Source: DATJBF01 sp035515475
GTDB lineage: Bacteria; Verrucomicrobiota; Verrucomicrobiia; Palsa-1439
Assembly (NCBI GenBank): GCA_035515475.1
Contig: DATJBF010000072.1
Location: forward strand, 1-23,850
Length of the DNA: 23,850 bases
Reading direction: 5' to 3'
Below are positions 14,091-22,332 of this stretch, piece after piece (within the stretch, counting starts at the first letter, position 1; each line of letters begins with the position of its first letter). Below the pieces are notes generated by a model. That model saw nothing but the letters and a program-made list of their open reading frames with translations. It searched no databases and was not told the DNA's origin. The position numbers and the translations under genes are program-made.

Positions 14091-15476
14091 TCACGGCGTG
14101 ATCGGAATGGTCGGCGTAATTGGACTCTCGCCGGCGAGCATCTTGGAGCCTTCGGCGGCCAAGCGCAGATACCAATCGGACGGATATCCTTCGTAGGTGA
14201 CGAAGTAACCCTGTGGTGGCGGGGTATTGGTCACTTTGAAGATGGCGGTGGATTCGTCGACTTCGTCGAACATGCCGACGTACGCCATGTCGAGGCCGTT
14301 GGTCGCTGCCGCATAAAACTGATTCCAAAGAACCTGTCCGCCAAGCCGCGGAACAGAATTATTGGTGGTGCCATTGAGGTTAACCCAGCTAAATCCCGGC
14401 CAGATGTCCGGCAAATACAACATGCCGGCGGCATTCGCAGCGGCAATATCGACGGGCCAATAATTTGTCGTGGCGAACCTATTCGTACCGACCTGCGTGT
14501 AGTTGCCCGTGTTCCACGGGAGGATCACGTCGAAGCTGCGGAAGACGTTTGACCAGCCGGCAGTTGAATCCGTGCGCCATTCCCAGAAGCAGCCGCCGAC
14601 CAGGGTCGTGTTTGTTTTGAATGCGTCAATGACCTGATGGGCGAGATTAGTCTTCATCCGATCATGGAAGAATCCATAGATCATCAGCACCGGTTTGCCG
14701 TTGTGATGCAGGTAGCGCGGGTCGTCGGTGAGATGGGCGGTGTTCACGAGCCAGTTCCAATCGTTGGTCATCACGTTCACCAGCGTGTTGGTCGGCGCGC
14801 TGGTCATGTCGTACGTCAACGCGAAGGCTCGGCCGGTGCGGTTGGCGGCGGACCGGGCGTAGTTCAACACGTTTGTCATCCACGGGCGGCCGTTGATGTC
14901 CGTCACGAACCGCTGGACGAACACGCCGTCGATTCCGTACTGTCGCATCCAATCGAAGTGGCGGTCGACGGTTAGTTGGTTCTGGGAGCTGAAGAGTTGG
15001 GCCTGTGCGCCGCCGGGGTAGGTGAAGGTCCCCGCGTTATACCTCTCGCCGGCCGAGTATTCCGTCATGTCCGGCCACATGTCGACCGTCAACGTGTTCG
15101 AGGTGATCTGGCTCGAATCACGGCTCCAATGGATCCACAGGTTCGTGCCGTCGCCGGGACAGCGGAACCAGCCTTGGTAGCCGCACATCACCTTTTTGTG
15201 GAGCGTGGTGGTGTCGACCGTTTGATTGATGCGATAGAACCGGTGGTCGTTGGTGGCCAGGTTCGTGTACGGACTATGCGCGCCCGGGACCGGAGTCCAA
15301 GGGCCGCTGATCTCGTCGGCGACTTCGAGCGCGCCACGGCAATTCCACTGCAGCGCCACCTGATTATTCGAGAGGGTGATCGATGTGACTTGGTTTTGCG
15401 CGGGGGATCTCGCGGTCAAGCTGAGGCAGAGTAAAAGCGCGGCCAGCGCGACCCTGACTCCCGTGCGATACCTCAT
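14091..15476 (-). CDS. Secreted glycoside hydrolase 71/99-like protein
   Basis: This 461-residue exported protein has a cleavable signal (RVALAALLLCLSLTARSPAQ, about 5-27). A short beta leader domain follows (about 28-80: ITLSNNQVALQW, ALEVADEISGPWTPVPGA, FYRI), of a type common in Verrucomicrobia secreted enzymes. The catalytic region begins KKVMCGYQGWFRCPGDG and continues with LWIHWSRD, DMWPDMTEY, FDWMRQYGIDGVFVQRF, LTYDM, GKPVLMIYGFF, LPWNTGNY and LPDIWPGFSW, closing with MFDEVDESTAIFK. This layout is that of the (beta/alpha)8 proteins annotated as GH71/99-like or alpha-mannan endo-acting. The paired acids in EVDE near the end sit where GH99 has its two catalytic glutamates (inference). 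It likely cleaves a polysaccharide outside the cell. It is divergent from the thioredoxin gene across a palindromic spacer. Confidence 0.8.
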   Translation of the reverse strand: MRYRTGVRVALAALLLCLSLTARSPAQNQVTSITLSNNQVALQWNCRGALEVADEISGPWTPVPGAHSPYTNLATNDHRFYRINQTVDTTTLHKKVMCGYQGWFRCPGDGTNLWIHWSRDSSQITSNTLTVDMWPDMTEYSAGERYNAGTFTYPGGAQAQLFSSQNQLTVDRHFDWMRQYGIDGVFVQRFVTDINGRPWMTNVLNYARSAANRTGRAFALTYDMTSAPTNTLVNVMTNDWNWLVNTAHLTDDPRYLHHNGKPVLMIYGFFHDRMKTNLAHQVIDAFKTNTTLVGGCFWEWRTDSTAGWSNVFRSFDVILPWNTGNYTQVGTNRFATTNYWPVDIAAANAAGMLYLPDIWPGFSWVNLNGTTNNSVPRLGGQVLWNQFYAAATNGLDMAYVGMFDEVDESTAIFKVTNTPPPQGYFVTYEGYPSDWYLRLAAEGSKMLAGESPITPTIPITP

Positions 15477-15513
15477 GAGCCCGTTTCTCGCATATTTTGC
15501 CGAAAGAGTAAAG

Positions 15514-15550
15514 CCGACGATTGAAGCGCGGTTCGCTTCTTGAACGTCGG
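15514..15550. promoter_or_regulatory. Two-tier palindrome in a divergent promoter region
   Basis: The inner arms GAAGCG (15523-15528) and CGCTTC (15534-15539) flank a 5-nt loop, and the outer arms CCGACG (15514-15519) and CGTCGG (15545-15550) extend the dyad. It lies in the 124-bp gap between the divergent GH-like and thioredoxin genes. It could be an operator or, less likely, an RNA hairpin in the leader of the thioredoxin transcript. Confidence 0.4.
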
Positions 15551-15600
15551 GGCGGGGGATGGTAAGGTGGCGGCACGCAGTTGGGCGCCCAACATCAACC

Positions 15601-16668
15601 ATGAAACTGATTCTGTCATTCTTCCTTGTGTTGGCAGTGGTGGTGACGTCGGCGCGGAGCGCTGATTTCTCCCAGTTCAAGACTGCCGACGAACTCTGGC
15701 AACAAGTTCAGGACGGTGAGCGGAATGTCCCGCGTGCCACCCGCGGGCAGTTGCGGGAACGATTGGTGAATTTGCACGAGGCCGCGGCCGAATTCGAAAA
15801 GCGGTATGGGACCGATCCCCGCCGGTGGGATGCCAAACTGATCCAGTTGCGGGCCGATTCGACTCTGGCAGACCTCGATAACAAGGCCCCGGACCTGGCG
15901 GCGATCGCAGCCGGGGTAAAGGAAATCGTGGGGGCTCCCGACGCAACCGCCAACGTCAAGTCCACGGCGACGTTCTTTGCTCTCGGCACCCGCATCGGCG
16001 CGCTGGACATGCCCGGGGTGTCCACGAATGCCGCAGCGCTGGCGGCGATCGAGGCCGACATCGTAGCGGTGCGCAAGAACTATCCCGATGACCTGCGCAC
16101 GGCCCTGGTGCAGCTCGACTGGGCCGATTTCCTCAACACACACGATTCCGAGAAAGCGGAAGCGCTCTATCGCGAACTGGCCGGCCACGTGGATCAACGG
16201 GTGTCCAACCAGGCCAAGCAGGAACTGGAGAAGATCCAGTTCAAGCGCGAACTGATGAAGAAACCGCTCGACTTGAAGTTCACGGCGGTCGACGGCACCG
16301 ATGTCGATCTGGCCAAGCTGCGGGGCAAAGTCGTGCTGGTGGATTTCTGGGCGACGTGGTGCGTTCCGTGCCGCATGGAAGTACCCAACGTCGTGGCCAC
16401 CTACAACCGACTGCAGAAGGACGGTTTCGAAGTCGTCGGCATCTCACTCGACCGCGACAAGCAGCAGTTGCTCGATTTCACGAAAAAGTCCGGGATGAAA
16501 TGGCCGCAGTACTTTGACGGCAAGATGTGGGACAACGAACTCGGCCGGCGTTTCGGCGTCCACGCGATTCCCGCCGCTTGGTTGGTGGACAAGAAAGGGT
16601 TCGTCCGCTCCCTCGAAGCCCGCGGCGACGATCTCGGCGAGCAGGTGAAAAAGCTCTTGGCGGAGTGA
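15601..16668 (+). CDS. TlpA-like envelope thioredoxin with N-terminal helical domain
   Basis: This 355-residue exported protein has a signal peptide (MKLILSFFLVLAVVVTSARS, cleavage near residue 20). Residues about 25-215 form a helical region with weak repeat character (EKAEALYRELAGHVDQRVSNQAKQEL), reminiscent of TPR-type helices. Residues about 222-355 form a TlpA/ResA thioredoxin fold: LDLKFTAVDGTDVDLAKLRGK, VVLVDFWATWCVPCRMEVP with the redox pair Cys254 and Cys257, VGISLDRD, and GVHAIPAAWLVDKKG with the cis-proline. Such proteins reduce disulfides in cytochrome c maturation or envelope protein folding. No cytochrome genes are nearby. The ATG at 15601 is chosen because the signal peptide starts there, although the frame is open earlier. 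It converges on the DUF2851 gene with a 31-bp gap. Confidence 0.9.
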   Translation: MKLILSFFLVLAVVVTSARSADFSQFKTADELWQQVQDGERNVPRATRGQLRERLVNLHEAAAEFEKRYGTDPRRWDAKLIQLRADSTLADLDNKAPDLAAIAAGVKEIVGAPDATANVKSTATFFALGTRIGALDMPGVSTNAAALAAIEADIVAVRKNYPDDLRTALVQLDWADFLNTHDSEKAEALYRELAGHVDQRVSNQAKQELEKIQFKRELMKKPLDLKFTAVDGTDVDLAKLRGKVVLVDFWATWCVPCRMEVPNVVATYNRLQKDGFEVVGISLDRDKQQLLDFTKKSGMKWPQYFDGKMWDNELGRRFGVHAIPAAWLVDKKGFVRSLEARGDDLGEQVKKLLAE

Positions 16669-16699
16669 GCATGGGGGAACGGGCGGGCCGCGCGTTCCA

Positions 16700-18172
16700 C
16701 TAGACGCCCGTCCAGCGTCGGACCAATTCGGGGAACTGGCATCGCTGGCAGACCGACTTGTCGTTGAGGCAGAAATCCTGAAAGACCTGCATCAGGCCCT
16801 GCTGCTGGCGAGAGGTCCTGATGAAGCGCCGCGCGGCGGATGGCTTCTCAAAAAGTTGCCCGCTGGCGAGGCGGACGATTTCATTCGATGGCGCAGCAGG
16901 CAGCCGCATGTATTGCGTCTGCGCAGCCCGGGCGAGCTTGTCGTCGTCGCGGTCGCGGGCGTAGGCGGCCACGAACGGCAGGACGATGTTGGCCACGATC
17001 TCCCGGGCGCGGCTGGCGCCGATCAATTCGCTGGCGCGGAGTTGCGGTTTGCCTCCCAGCGTGAAGTGGTGGCTCCAATATTCGTCGCGAATTTCGGCGA
17101 AGAATCTCGCCGGATCGCCGCCACTCTCGACTGCGCCGACGGCTTTCTCCATGAAGTTCGGGTGTTTCTTCAGCAGTGCGACAGCCGCGCCGAGCCGTCG
17201 GTGGGGATGGTTCGCGGGACGCACAGGACCGGACCGCCACGTTTCGGCGGGCATGATCCGATCCTCGAAATCGGGCCGCAGTTTCCACCACGCGTTCCAG
17301 AGCCGTTTCACGTGTCGGGCGGCCGCGGTGCCCCGTGTGGGCGGCGCGCCCGTTGGCAGGAAGTTCGCCAGGCCGAACAGTACCGGGGCCAGTCGGGCCC
17401 GATGTCCGGCCAATTCGGCCAGCGGCAGCCGCCGGGCCAGCAGACGAAACGCGTTCTTGTGGGTCTTGTAGCCGAGTGCTTCCATCCAGCCTTCGTAAAA
17501 CGCCTGTTCGGCTCCCGCCCGGTGGATCCAGCGCGAGAAGCGGCGGACTTTGGTGGCGAACCGCTCGTCGCCGGCGGCATCGAGCAGGGCGACGACCGAG
17601 TCGGCTGGCAACGCCTGCAGGACTTCGGCGCATTGGCCGTGGTGGCTGCCGGCGTTGTGTGGATAGGAATCGAGATCGATTTCGTCGTGGAGTTGCTCCA
17701 GCGTGGCATCGAGTTGATGCTGGAGGACGATCTGCGGCAGGATTTGGCCGGCGCGGGTCCGCGGGACGTGTTGGCTGCCGGCCTCCCAGAGGACGACGTG
17801 CACAATCACGTCGTTGAACTGCGGATCGCGTTCGTGGCCGTGGTGGTCCCAGTCCTCGGCGCGCAGATGCACCTCGACGTCGCCGGTGCGCTCGGGTTCA
17901 TCCCCGATCTGAATGGTGGCGCGCTTGAAATCCGGACCCGGTTCGAGGTTCCACCAGCCGTGGAACAGGACGCGAACGGGCCGGCCGTCGGTGGTGTGCA
18001 GGGAGTCAGGATTCAAGCGCTGGTCGTACCAGATGCATTGCACGAGGCGCTCGCTAATCGGAATGGGGACATAATTGCTGTCGGCGTCGCGCACCACGAC
18101 GGGAGCGAACACGGTGGGAAAACTCTCCCGCATAAGCTGGTTTCGCAATTCCCCGTAACGGCTCAGTGCCAT
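16700..18172 (-). CDS. DUF2851 family protein
   Basis: This 490-residue cytoplasmic protein of unknown function is recognised from the N-terminal block VRVLFHGWWNLEPGPDFKRATIQIG then TGDVEVHLRAEDWDHHGHERDPQFNDVIVHVVLWE (about 75-140), the hallmark of DUF2851. The mid-region includes ERFATKVRRFSRWI and EQAFYEGWMEALGYKTHKNAFRLLARRLP (about 200-245), and the C-terminus is NDKSVCQRCQFPELVRRW with a CxxC pair. The PDF...GDVEVH arrangement is spaced like a PD-(D/E)xK nuclease core with His in the Lys position; this is speculative. The start at ATG 18172 (MALSRYGELRNQL) is used instead of in-frame codons further upstream that run into the htrA gene. It is divergent from htrA with a 40-bp gap. Confidence 0.85.
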   Translation of the reverse strand: MALSRYGELRNQLMRESFPTVFAPVVVRDADSNYVPIPISERLVQCIWYDQRLNPDSLHTTDGRPVRVLFHGWWNLEPGPDFKRATIQIGDEPERTGDVEVHLRAEDWDHHGHERDPQFNDVIVHVVLWEAGSQHVPRTRAGQILPQIVLQHQLDATLEQLHDEIDLDSYPHNAGSHHGQCAEVLQALPADSVVALLDAAGDERFATKVRRFSRWIHRAGAEQAFYEGWMEALGYKTHKNAFRLLARRLPLAELAGHRARLAPVLFGLANFLPTGAPPTRGTAAARHVKRLWNAWWKLRPDFEDRIMPAETWRSGPVRPANHPHRRLGAAVALLKKHPNFMEKAVGAVESGGDPARFFAEIRDEYWSHHFTLGGKPQLRASELIGASRAREIVANIVLPFVAAYARDRDDDKLARAAQTQYMRLPAAPSNEIVRLASGQLFEKPSAARRFIRTSRQQQGLMQVFQDFCLNDKSVCQRCQFPELVRRWTGV

Positions 18173-18212
18173 CGCTTGCCTCTCCCGGACGTGCAGAATA
18201 TACTCACCGGCA

Positions 18213-19577
18213 ATGAAAACGCGAATGTGTTTTTGGGTTTTCGCCGGGATTGCGCTCGGAGCGGCCAGCGCCAACGGGACAACGCCGGCGGACGAACCGT
18301 GGCCGGACCCGGCGCGCGACCCGGTGGTGATAGCCGTGCAGAAGGTCGTGCCGGCCGTGGTCAACATCAGCACCGAACGCATGGTGCAACGCCGGTTCAA
18401 CGATCCGTTCGACGATCTGTTCCGTCAGTTCTTCGGCCAATCGGGGTCGCCCCGTCGCGAAAGGAGTCAAAGCCTGGGCTCGGGTGTGATCGTGGATCAG
18501 GACGGCTGGATCGTGACCAACTGGCACGTGGTGCGCCGGGCGGACAAGATCGACGTGGTGTTGAGCGATCACACGAAGTACGAGGCGCAATACGTCAGCG
18601 GCGACGAAAACAACGATCTCGCGTTGCTCAAGGTCGAGCCGAAGAAGCCGCTGCCGTACGTCGAGATCGCCAGCGATCAGGGACCATTGTTGGGCGAGAC
18701 GGTCGTCGCCATCGGCAACCCGTTCGGGCTGGATCACACCGTCACCAAAGGCATCATCAGCGCCATGAACCGCCGGTGCGACGCCGGCGACGTGACGTTC
18801 GAGGACATTTTGCAGACGGACGCGGCGATCAATCCCGGCAATTCGGGCGGGCCGTTGATCAACACCCGGGCCCAGCTTGTCGGCATCAACATGGCCATCC
18901 TGTCGCAGGCGGAAGGGATCGGATTCGCCATCCCCGCCAAACGCGTGGCGAACATGTTGGCGATGTGGTTCTCGCCGGAGAAACGGGCGCACCTGTGGCT
19001 GGGACTGGAGTTCAAGCATGAGGCGGGGAAGGTGTTGGTCACCGACGTGCAAGTCGACAGTCCGGCCGCGAAAGCCGGGCTGGCAGTGAACGACCGGATC
19101 GTGGCGGTGGACAGCGTGAACTACTCCGCCGTGCTGCCGCTGTTGCAGCATTTCCTGCACAAGAGGGCGGGCGATGCGGTTCAATTCGCCGTCGAACGTG
19201 AGGGCCAGCGACGCGAGTTCGAGGTGACGATGACCGCGCTGCCGAAGTTGTCGGCGATCGATTTGATGTGGAAGAAATTCGGGCTGCGGGTCCAGCCGCT
19301 CACGCAGCAGTTGGCGGATGCGCTGGGGGTACCGGCGATGCCGGGCGTGCTGGTTTCGGACGTGCAACGGGGCGGGCCCGGTGCCGCGGCGGGGTTCCGT
19401 CGGGGCGTCGTCATCACGCACGTCGGCGGTGAAGAATTTCAGTCGATGGATCAACTGGCCGAGCAACTGGCGGGCATCAAATCGGGTGATCAGGTCAGTA
19501 TGGCAGTTTTCGTCACCGAGCAACGCGGGGGTTTCAGCCTGACCCAGACCACCGGCGTCACCTTGCAGGCGCGGTGA
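18213..19577 (+). CDS. HtrA/DegP-type serine protease with two PDZ domains
   Basis: This 454-residue periplasmic protease/chaperone degrades misfolded envelope proteins. A signal peptide covers about residues 1-22. The trypsin-like domain (about 35-255) has a complete triad: His105 (TNWHVV), Asp135 (NNDLALLKV) and Ser211 (NPGNSGGPL). Other hallmarks are GSGVIVDQDGWIVTN, AIGNPFGLDHTVTKGIIS and GIGFAIPAK. PDZ1 (about 262-345) is centred on VLVTDVQVDSPAAKAGLAVNDRIV, and PDZ2 (about 360-450) on GVLVSDVQRGGPGAAAGFRRG. The linker after the signal (RRFNDPFDDLFRQFF) matches the regulatory LA-loop region. The length is normal for DegP/DegQ. The ATG at 18213 follows a 40-bp spacer shared with the divergent DUF2851 gene. 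Confidence 0.96.
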   Translation: MKTRMCFWVFAGIALGAASANGTTPADEPWPDPARDPVVIAVQKVVPAVVNISTERMVQRRFNDPFDDLFRQFFGQSGSPRRERSQSLGSGVIVDQDGWIVTNWHVVRRADKIDVVLSDHTKYEAQYVSGDENNDLALLKVEPKKPLPYVEIASDQGPLLGETVVAIGNPFGLDHTVTKGIISAMNRRCDAGDVTFEDILQTDAAINPGNSGGPLINTRAQLVGINMAILSQAEGIGFAIPAKRVANMLAMWFSPEKRAHLWLGLEFKHEAGKVLVTDVQVDSPAAKAGLAVNDRIVAVDSVNYSAVLPLLQHFLHKRAGDAVQFAVEREGQRREFEVTMTALPKLSAIDLMWKKFGLRVQPLTQQLADALGVPAMPGVLVSDVQRGGPGAAAGFRRGVVITHVGGEEFQSMDQLAEQLAGIKSGDQVSMAVFVTEQRGGFSLTQTTGVTLQAR

Positions 19578-19600
19578 CGAATGCGTGGAGGTGCGGTCCG

Positions 19601-19625
19601 CTGTAGCGGCAGTCGGTGACCGCCG
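19601..19625 (+). repeat. Second copy of the REP-like palindrome
   Basis: CTGTAGCGGCAGTCGGTGACCGCCG matches the reverse complement of 10581-10605 at 23 of 25 positions. It can still form a 7-of-8-bp hairpin around GGT. It lies between the convergent htrA gene and the decaying gene downstream, the usual place for dispersed palindromes. Confidence 0.7.
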
Positions 19626-19673
19626 AACAGGCATGTTGAGGTCGCTCGCGCAGTTGGGAGGATGGCCAACGAT

Positions 19674-20891
19674 CTAACGTTGTCGCTGGATGGCGGCCAC
19701 TTCTTCTGCCGTGGCGGGCATCGGCCACACCGCATCGCACGTTCGCCAAAACCATCCACCATATGGCGAACTGTCAAGGTCTCGTTCCACGCTTCCACCG
19801 TCGTCGGCACAATTCTGACCGACCGAGTACAGTGTAAACGTGGAATCTGCATTGCGGCGGTATCGAAGGGGCCGGCCATTCATCAGGTCTCGGGGCACTT
19901 CCGCCAAAAGCGATGGCGTCAACTCGCTGAGGGAATCCGGCCACGACCCGTGCGCGAGTTCGTATCGTTTGAGGGCGATGGCGACGAGCGCCATTCGGCG
20001 TTCCGTCTCTGCGCGCATCGGTTGCATGACCATCATCTCGCCATCCGGCTCAAGATAGTAAGTTTGTAAGAGTCGCCAAAAATCGTAGCGGCTACGTCGT
20101 CGACGCAGCGTCCATTCGTCGAAGTGAAATCGGGACCGGTCGCCCTGCGGTACCGCTACTCGCGCGTCGTCGAGGCACGCTTGCCAGTCTTTGAGGGCTT
20201 GGAGTTTATCCTGATCGAACCAGGCCAGTCGCCATGACAGAACCCGGCAGATCGCGCGTGCATCGAACCACAAATCGTCGAGATGCCAGCAATCACCGCA
20301 ATCATGACAGCACGACATCTGGCTCTTGCACACCGCCCAAAACCCTTTCAATGAGCGATTCTGATCAAGCCAACTGAGACGCTGAGCCCGCGCCTGTTCC
20401 AAGGACTCGAGAATTTCGTCGGTAAAGTTGTCCGTTTCCCAAATAGATTGGAGTCGGGCCAACTGCGACTCTGTCGCACCGATTGCCTGCAGGGTCTCCC
20501 ACGTCATCTTCAGGCCTCCCTCGACCGTGCGGAGACGCAAGTACTGAGGAGCCGCGCCGAGCGCACGTCCTTGAAAGCGCGCCAGAGCCAGGAGTGATGC
20601 GATACTGTCAATCGCGCCATCGACGTCCCCTTGGTGCAGTTCGTGGAGCGTCGCGAGCGCCAACCAGTCCACTGTATACCGAGTGCTGTAGACGTGAGAC
20701 TTGGCTACACTCTCCGAGTTGGAAATGTCGACTCTAATGGTCAAGTCCGTGTTTGAGAGCGCGGTTTTGACGCGAGCCAGCGCATGACTGGCAAGGCCGA
20801 TTTGCGTGTCGAGATCCTCCCATGTCGCCTATTCCAACGCCGAGGCTTTGACCTGAATAACCTCCATCGTCGCCTGCTTTGCGTGATACTT
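19674..20891 (-). pseudogene. Interrupted gene of an unrecognised verrucomicrobial-type protein
   Basis: The frame reads on the minus strand from 20891 to the stop at 19674, but is broken by an in-frame TAG at 20831-20829. Upstream of it the frame gives KYHAKQATMEVIQVKASALE, and after it ATWEDLDTQIGLASHALARVK continues smoothly, so the stop most simply replaces a sense codon (TGG to TAG would fit). Further upstream a second stop (20894-20892) precedes it, with plausible coding in a neighbouring frame, so the true N-terminus is lost. A shortened product from TTG 20744 (356 residues) is conceivable. Features are YTVDWLALATLHELHQGDVDGA (TPR-like), a cysteine cluster CCHDCGDC, and a C-terminal domain ETERRMALVAIALKRYELAHG with DLMNGRPLRYRR and YSVGQNCADDGG, which I associate with large Verrucomicrobia families of unknown role. 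Confidence 0.65.
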
Positions 20892-21086
20892 CTAAAAGGA
20901 GATTCGGCAGGACGCGTTTTTTGACCCTACGGGGTGCTTAGGGAACCGATGAGCCGCACGCGGGCCGGCTGGCAGGCTGGTAACTTCCATTGACAGGTCA
21001 GTCGTGATGACCAAGCACGAATTAGACATAAGAACACCTTGGGCCATCAGCCGCCACAGTCCTGCAGGCCCAGCACGAGTAGAAGA
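20892..21086. other. Spacer between a pseudogene and an unknown gene
   Basis: This 195-bp stretch is downstream of the 330-residue gene and upstream of the interrupted gene, both on the minus strand. It probably contains the eroded 5' part of the pseudogene (for example an LPNLLLE-like reading near 20895-20920). I see no other gene, RNA or clear hairpin. Confidence 0.3.
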
Positions 21087-22079
21087 TCACTTCATGACTT
21101 TTGACTGCTGCTGTTCCGCTTCGCGTCTCACATACTCATCAACGTTTTGAAGAGCTGGCCCTAGCAACCAAACGTAGGTCGCCTTGTCTTCTTGAAACAT
21201 GATTGTCAATGGACCGTACACCCAACAATCTCCGGTAACTTGTTTCTTCTCAGAAGCGGCGAATTTCTCGGAGGCAATATCTATTCGGTCCGGTTTTCCG
21301 AATAGCCGGGATAGCTCGTCTTTCGTTTTGTGTACTTGCGCCAGAAAGTGAAAATACTGTAGCGAATCAGGATAGCGGAGGCCGGGTGCCATCATCTTGA
21401 ACGGTCCGCGCAACGTGGGAACCAAGCAGTTAAAAACCCGGCAATACAGGTCCGGGTCAGCAGAGGTTTCTGACGCGTGCATGAGTTGGGTGTAGGCCGC
21501 ATTTTCGATTTCGCGAGGTGACCCGGTGTGCACCCTTACGCTGATCCGAAACGGATTTGAAAGCTGTCGTCCGTATCCCGGTTCGTTCTCAGGGCTGGAG
21601 GCAGGAATCTCTTCGAAGAGGGCGAAGGTTAGGTCAGACTCACCTCCCCCGTGCATGGTGAGCAACAGGGTCAGCGCGGTTAGCCGATCAGCAATTGGTA
21701 TTTCTCCCGCAGAACTAGACAAGACATAGGCACTCGATTGCTTCAACCAGGTCCTTGCTCCAGATAGGGTGTATCTCGTTCCGAGAAGGACTCTGTTAGG
21801 AACATTCGTTCCGAGAACCTGATATTTAAAACAAGCTTTCTCAAACTTCCCGGCGGTCAGGTCCAAAACTTCAGCGGGCAGGCCGGAACCAGATAGGCGA
21901 ATCAAAGGGTCTGACAACGTGATGATGTGGGGACCCGGGGGTTGCTTTGCTTGGTGGTTGGTCTGAGGTAGATCCGGCGATCGTTGGGCCCAAACTCGAC
22001 CGTTGATGAACTGAGTGGAGTTCAGAAGAGCTAGAAGCGCCACAATGCGGCTGGAGACGATCAGGGGTTGAAGGCTCAT
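21087..22079 (-). CDS. Unrecognised 330-residue exported protein
   Basis: I do not recognise a family. An N-terminal hydrophobic segment with a short basic lead (SSRIVALLALLNSTQFINGRVWA, about 9-31) looks like a signal peptide with cleavage near VWAQ. The mature part has a Pro/Gln-rich linker (about 32-50), a beta-rich middle (IITLSDPLIRLSGSGLPAEVL; FKYQVLGTNVPNRVLL), a helical region (DRLTALTLLLTMHGGG), and a C-terminal part with LSRLFGKPDRIDI and a WVYGPLTIMF strand motif, like the 'outer-membrane lipoprotein assembly' style GxPd repeats, although this likeness is weak. The start has a good Shine-Dalgarno (GGAAGG, about 6 nt upstream). The gene is visibly less GC-rich than the core genes, suggesting recent acquisition, and sits next to an insertion sequence. 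Confidence 0.7.
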   Translation of the reverse strand: MSLQPLIVSSRIVALLALLNSTQFINGRVWAQRSPDLPQTNHQAKQPPGPHIITLSDPLIRLSGSGLPAEVLDLTAGKFEKACFKYQVLGTNVPNRVLLGTRYTLSGARTWLKQSSAYVLSSSAGEIPIADRLTALTLLLTMHGGGESDLTFALFEEIPASSPENEPGYGRQLSNPFRISVRVHTGSPREIENAAYTQLMHASETSADPDLYCRVFNCLVPTLRGPFKMMAPGLRYPDSLQYFHFLAQVHKTKDELSRLFGKPDRIDIASEKFAASEKKQVTGDCWVYGPLTIMFQEDKATYVWLLGPALQNVDEYVRREAEQQQSKVMK

Positions 22080-22332
22080 CAGTTTCCTTCCTTTGTTCTG
22101 ACATTTTCCGTATGACTTGCTCGCGCGACCATCGCGGGGCGATGAACTTTATTGCGTGTCATTTATTTACCGTTGACCGCGTCCGCAAGCTTAATTCTTC
22201 CATTCCAAGACGCAACTCCGGACCCGGGCGACAGTGTTCTGGCCCGCGAACAGGTTATCGAGCGCATTTTGGGCAATCATCGGCACAATCCCTCCGTCGT
22301 TGCACTCCTTCCGTTCTTTTGCCCAGTGAACA
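22080..22332. other. Spacer between the unknown gene and the transposase
   Basis: This 253-bp spacer should include the promoter of the 330-residue gene (minus strand, just right of 22079) and one end of the insertion sequence. I could not identify a convincing terminal inverted repeat or target duplication, and the short open frames here do not resemble a known protein. Confidence 0.3.

Noticed and set aside
16856..19021. A 721-codon open frame on the plus strand
   Set aside because: It runs antisense to DUF2851 and overlaps htrA out of frame; the Arg/Gly/Pro-rich translation is the usual shadow of a GC-rich gene.
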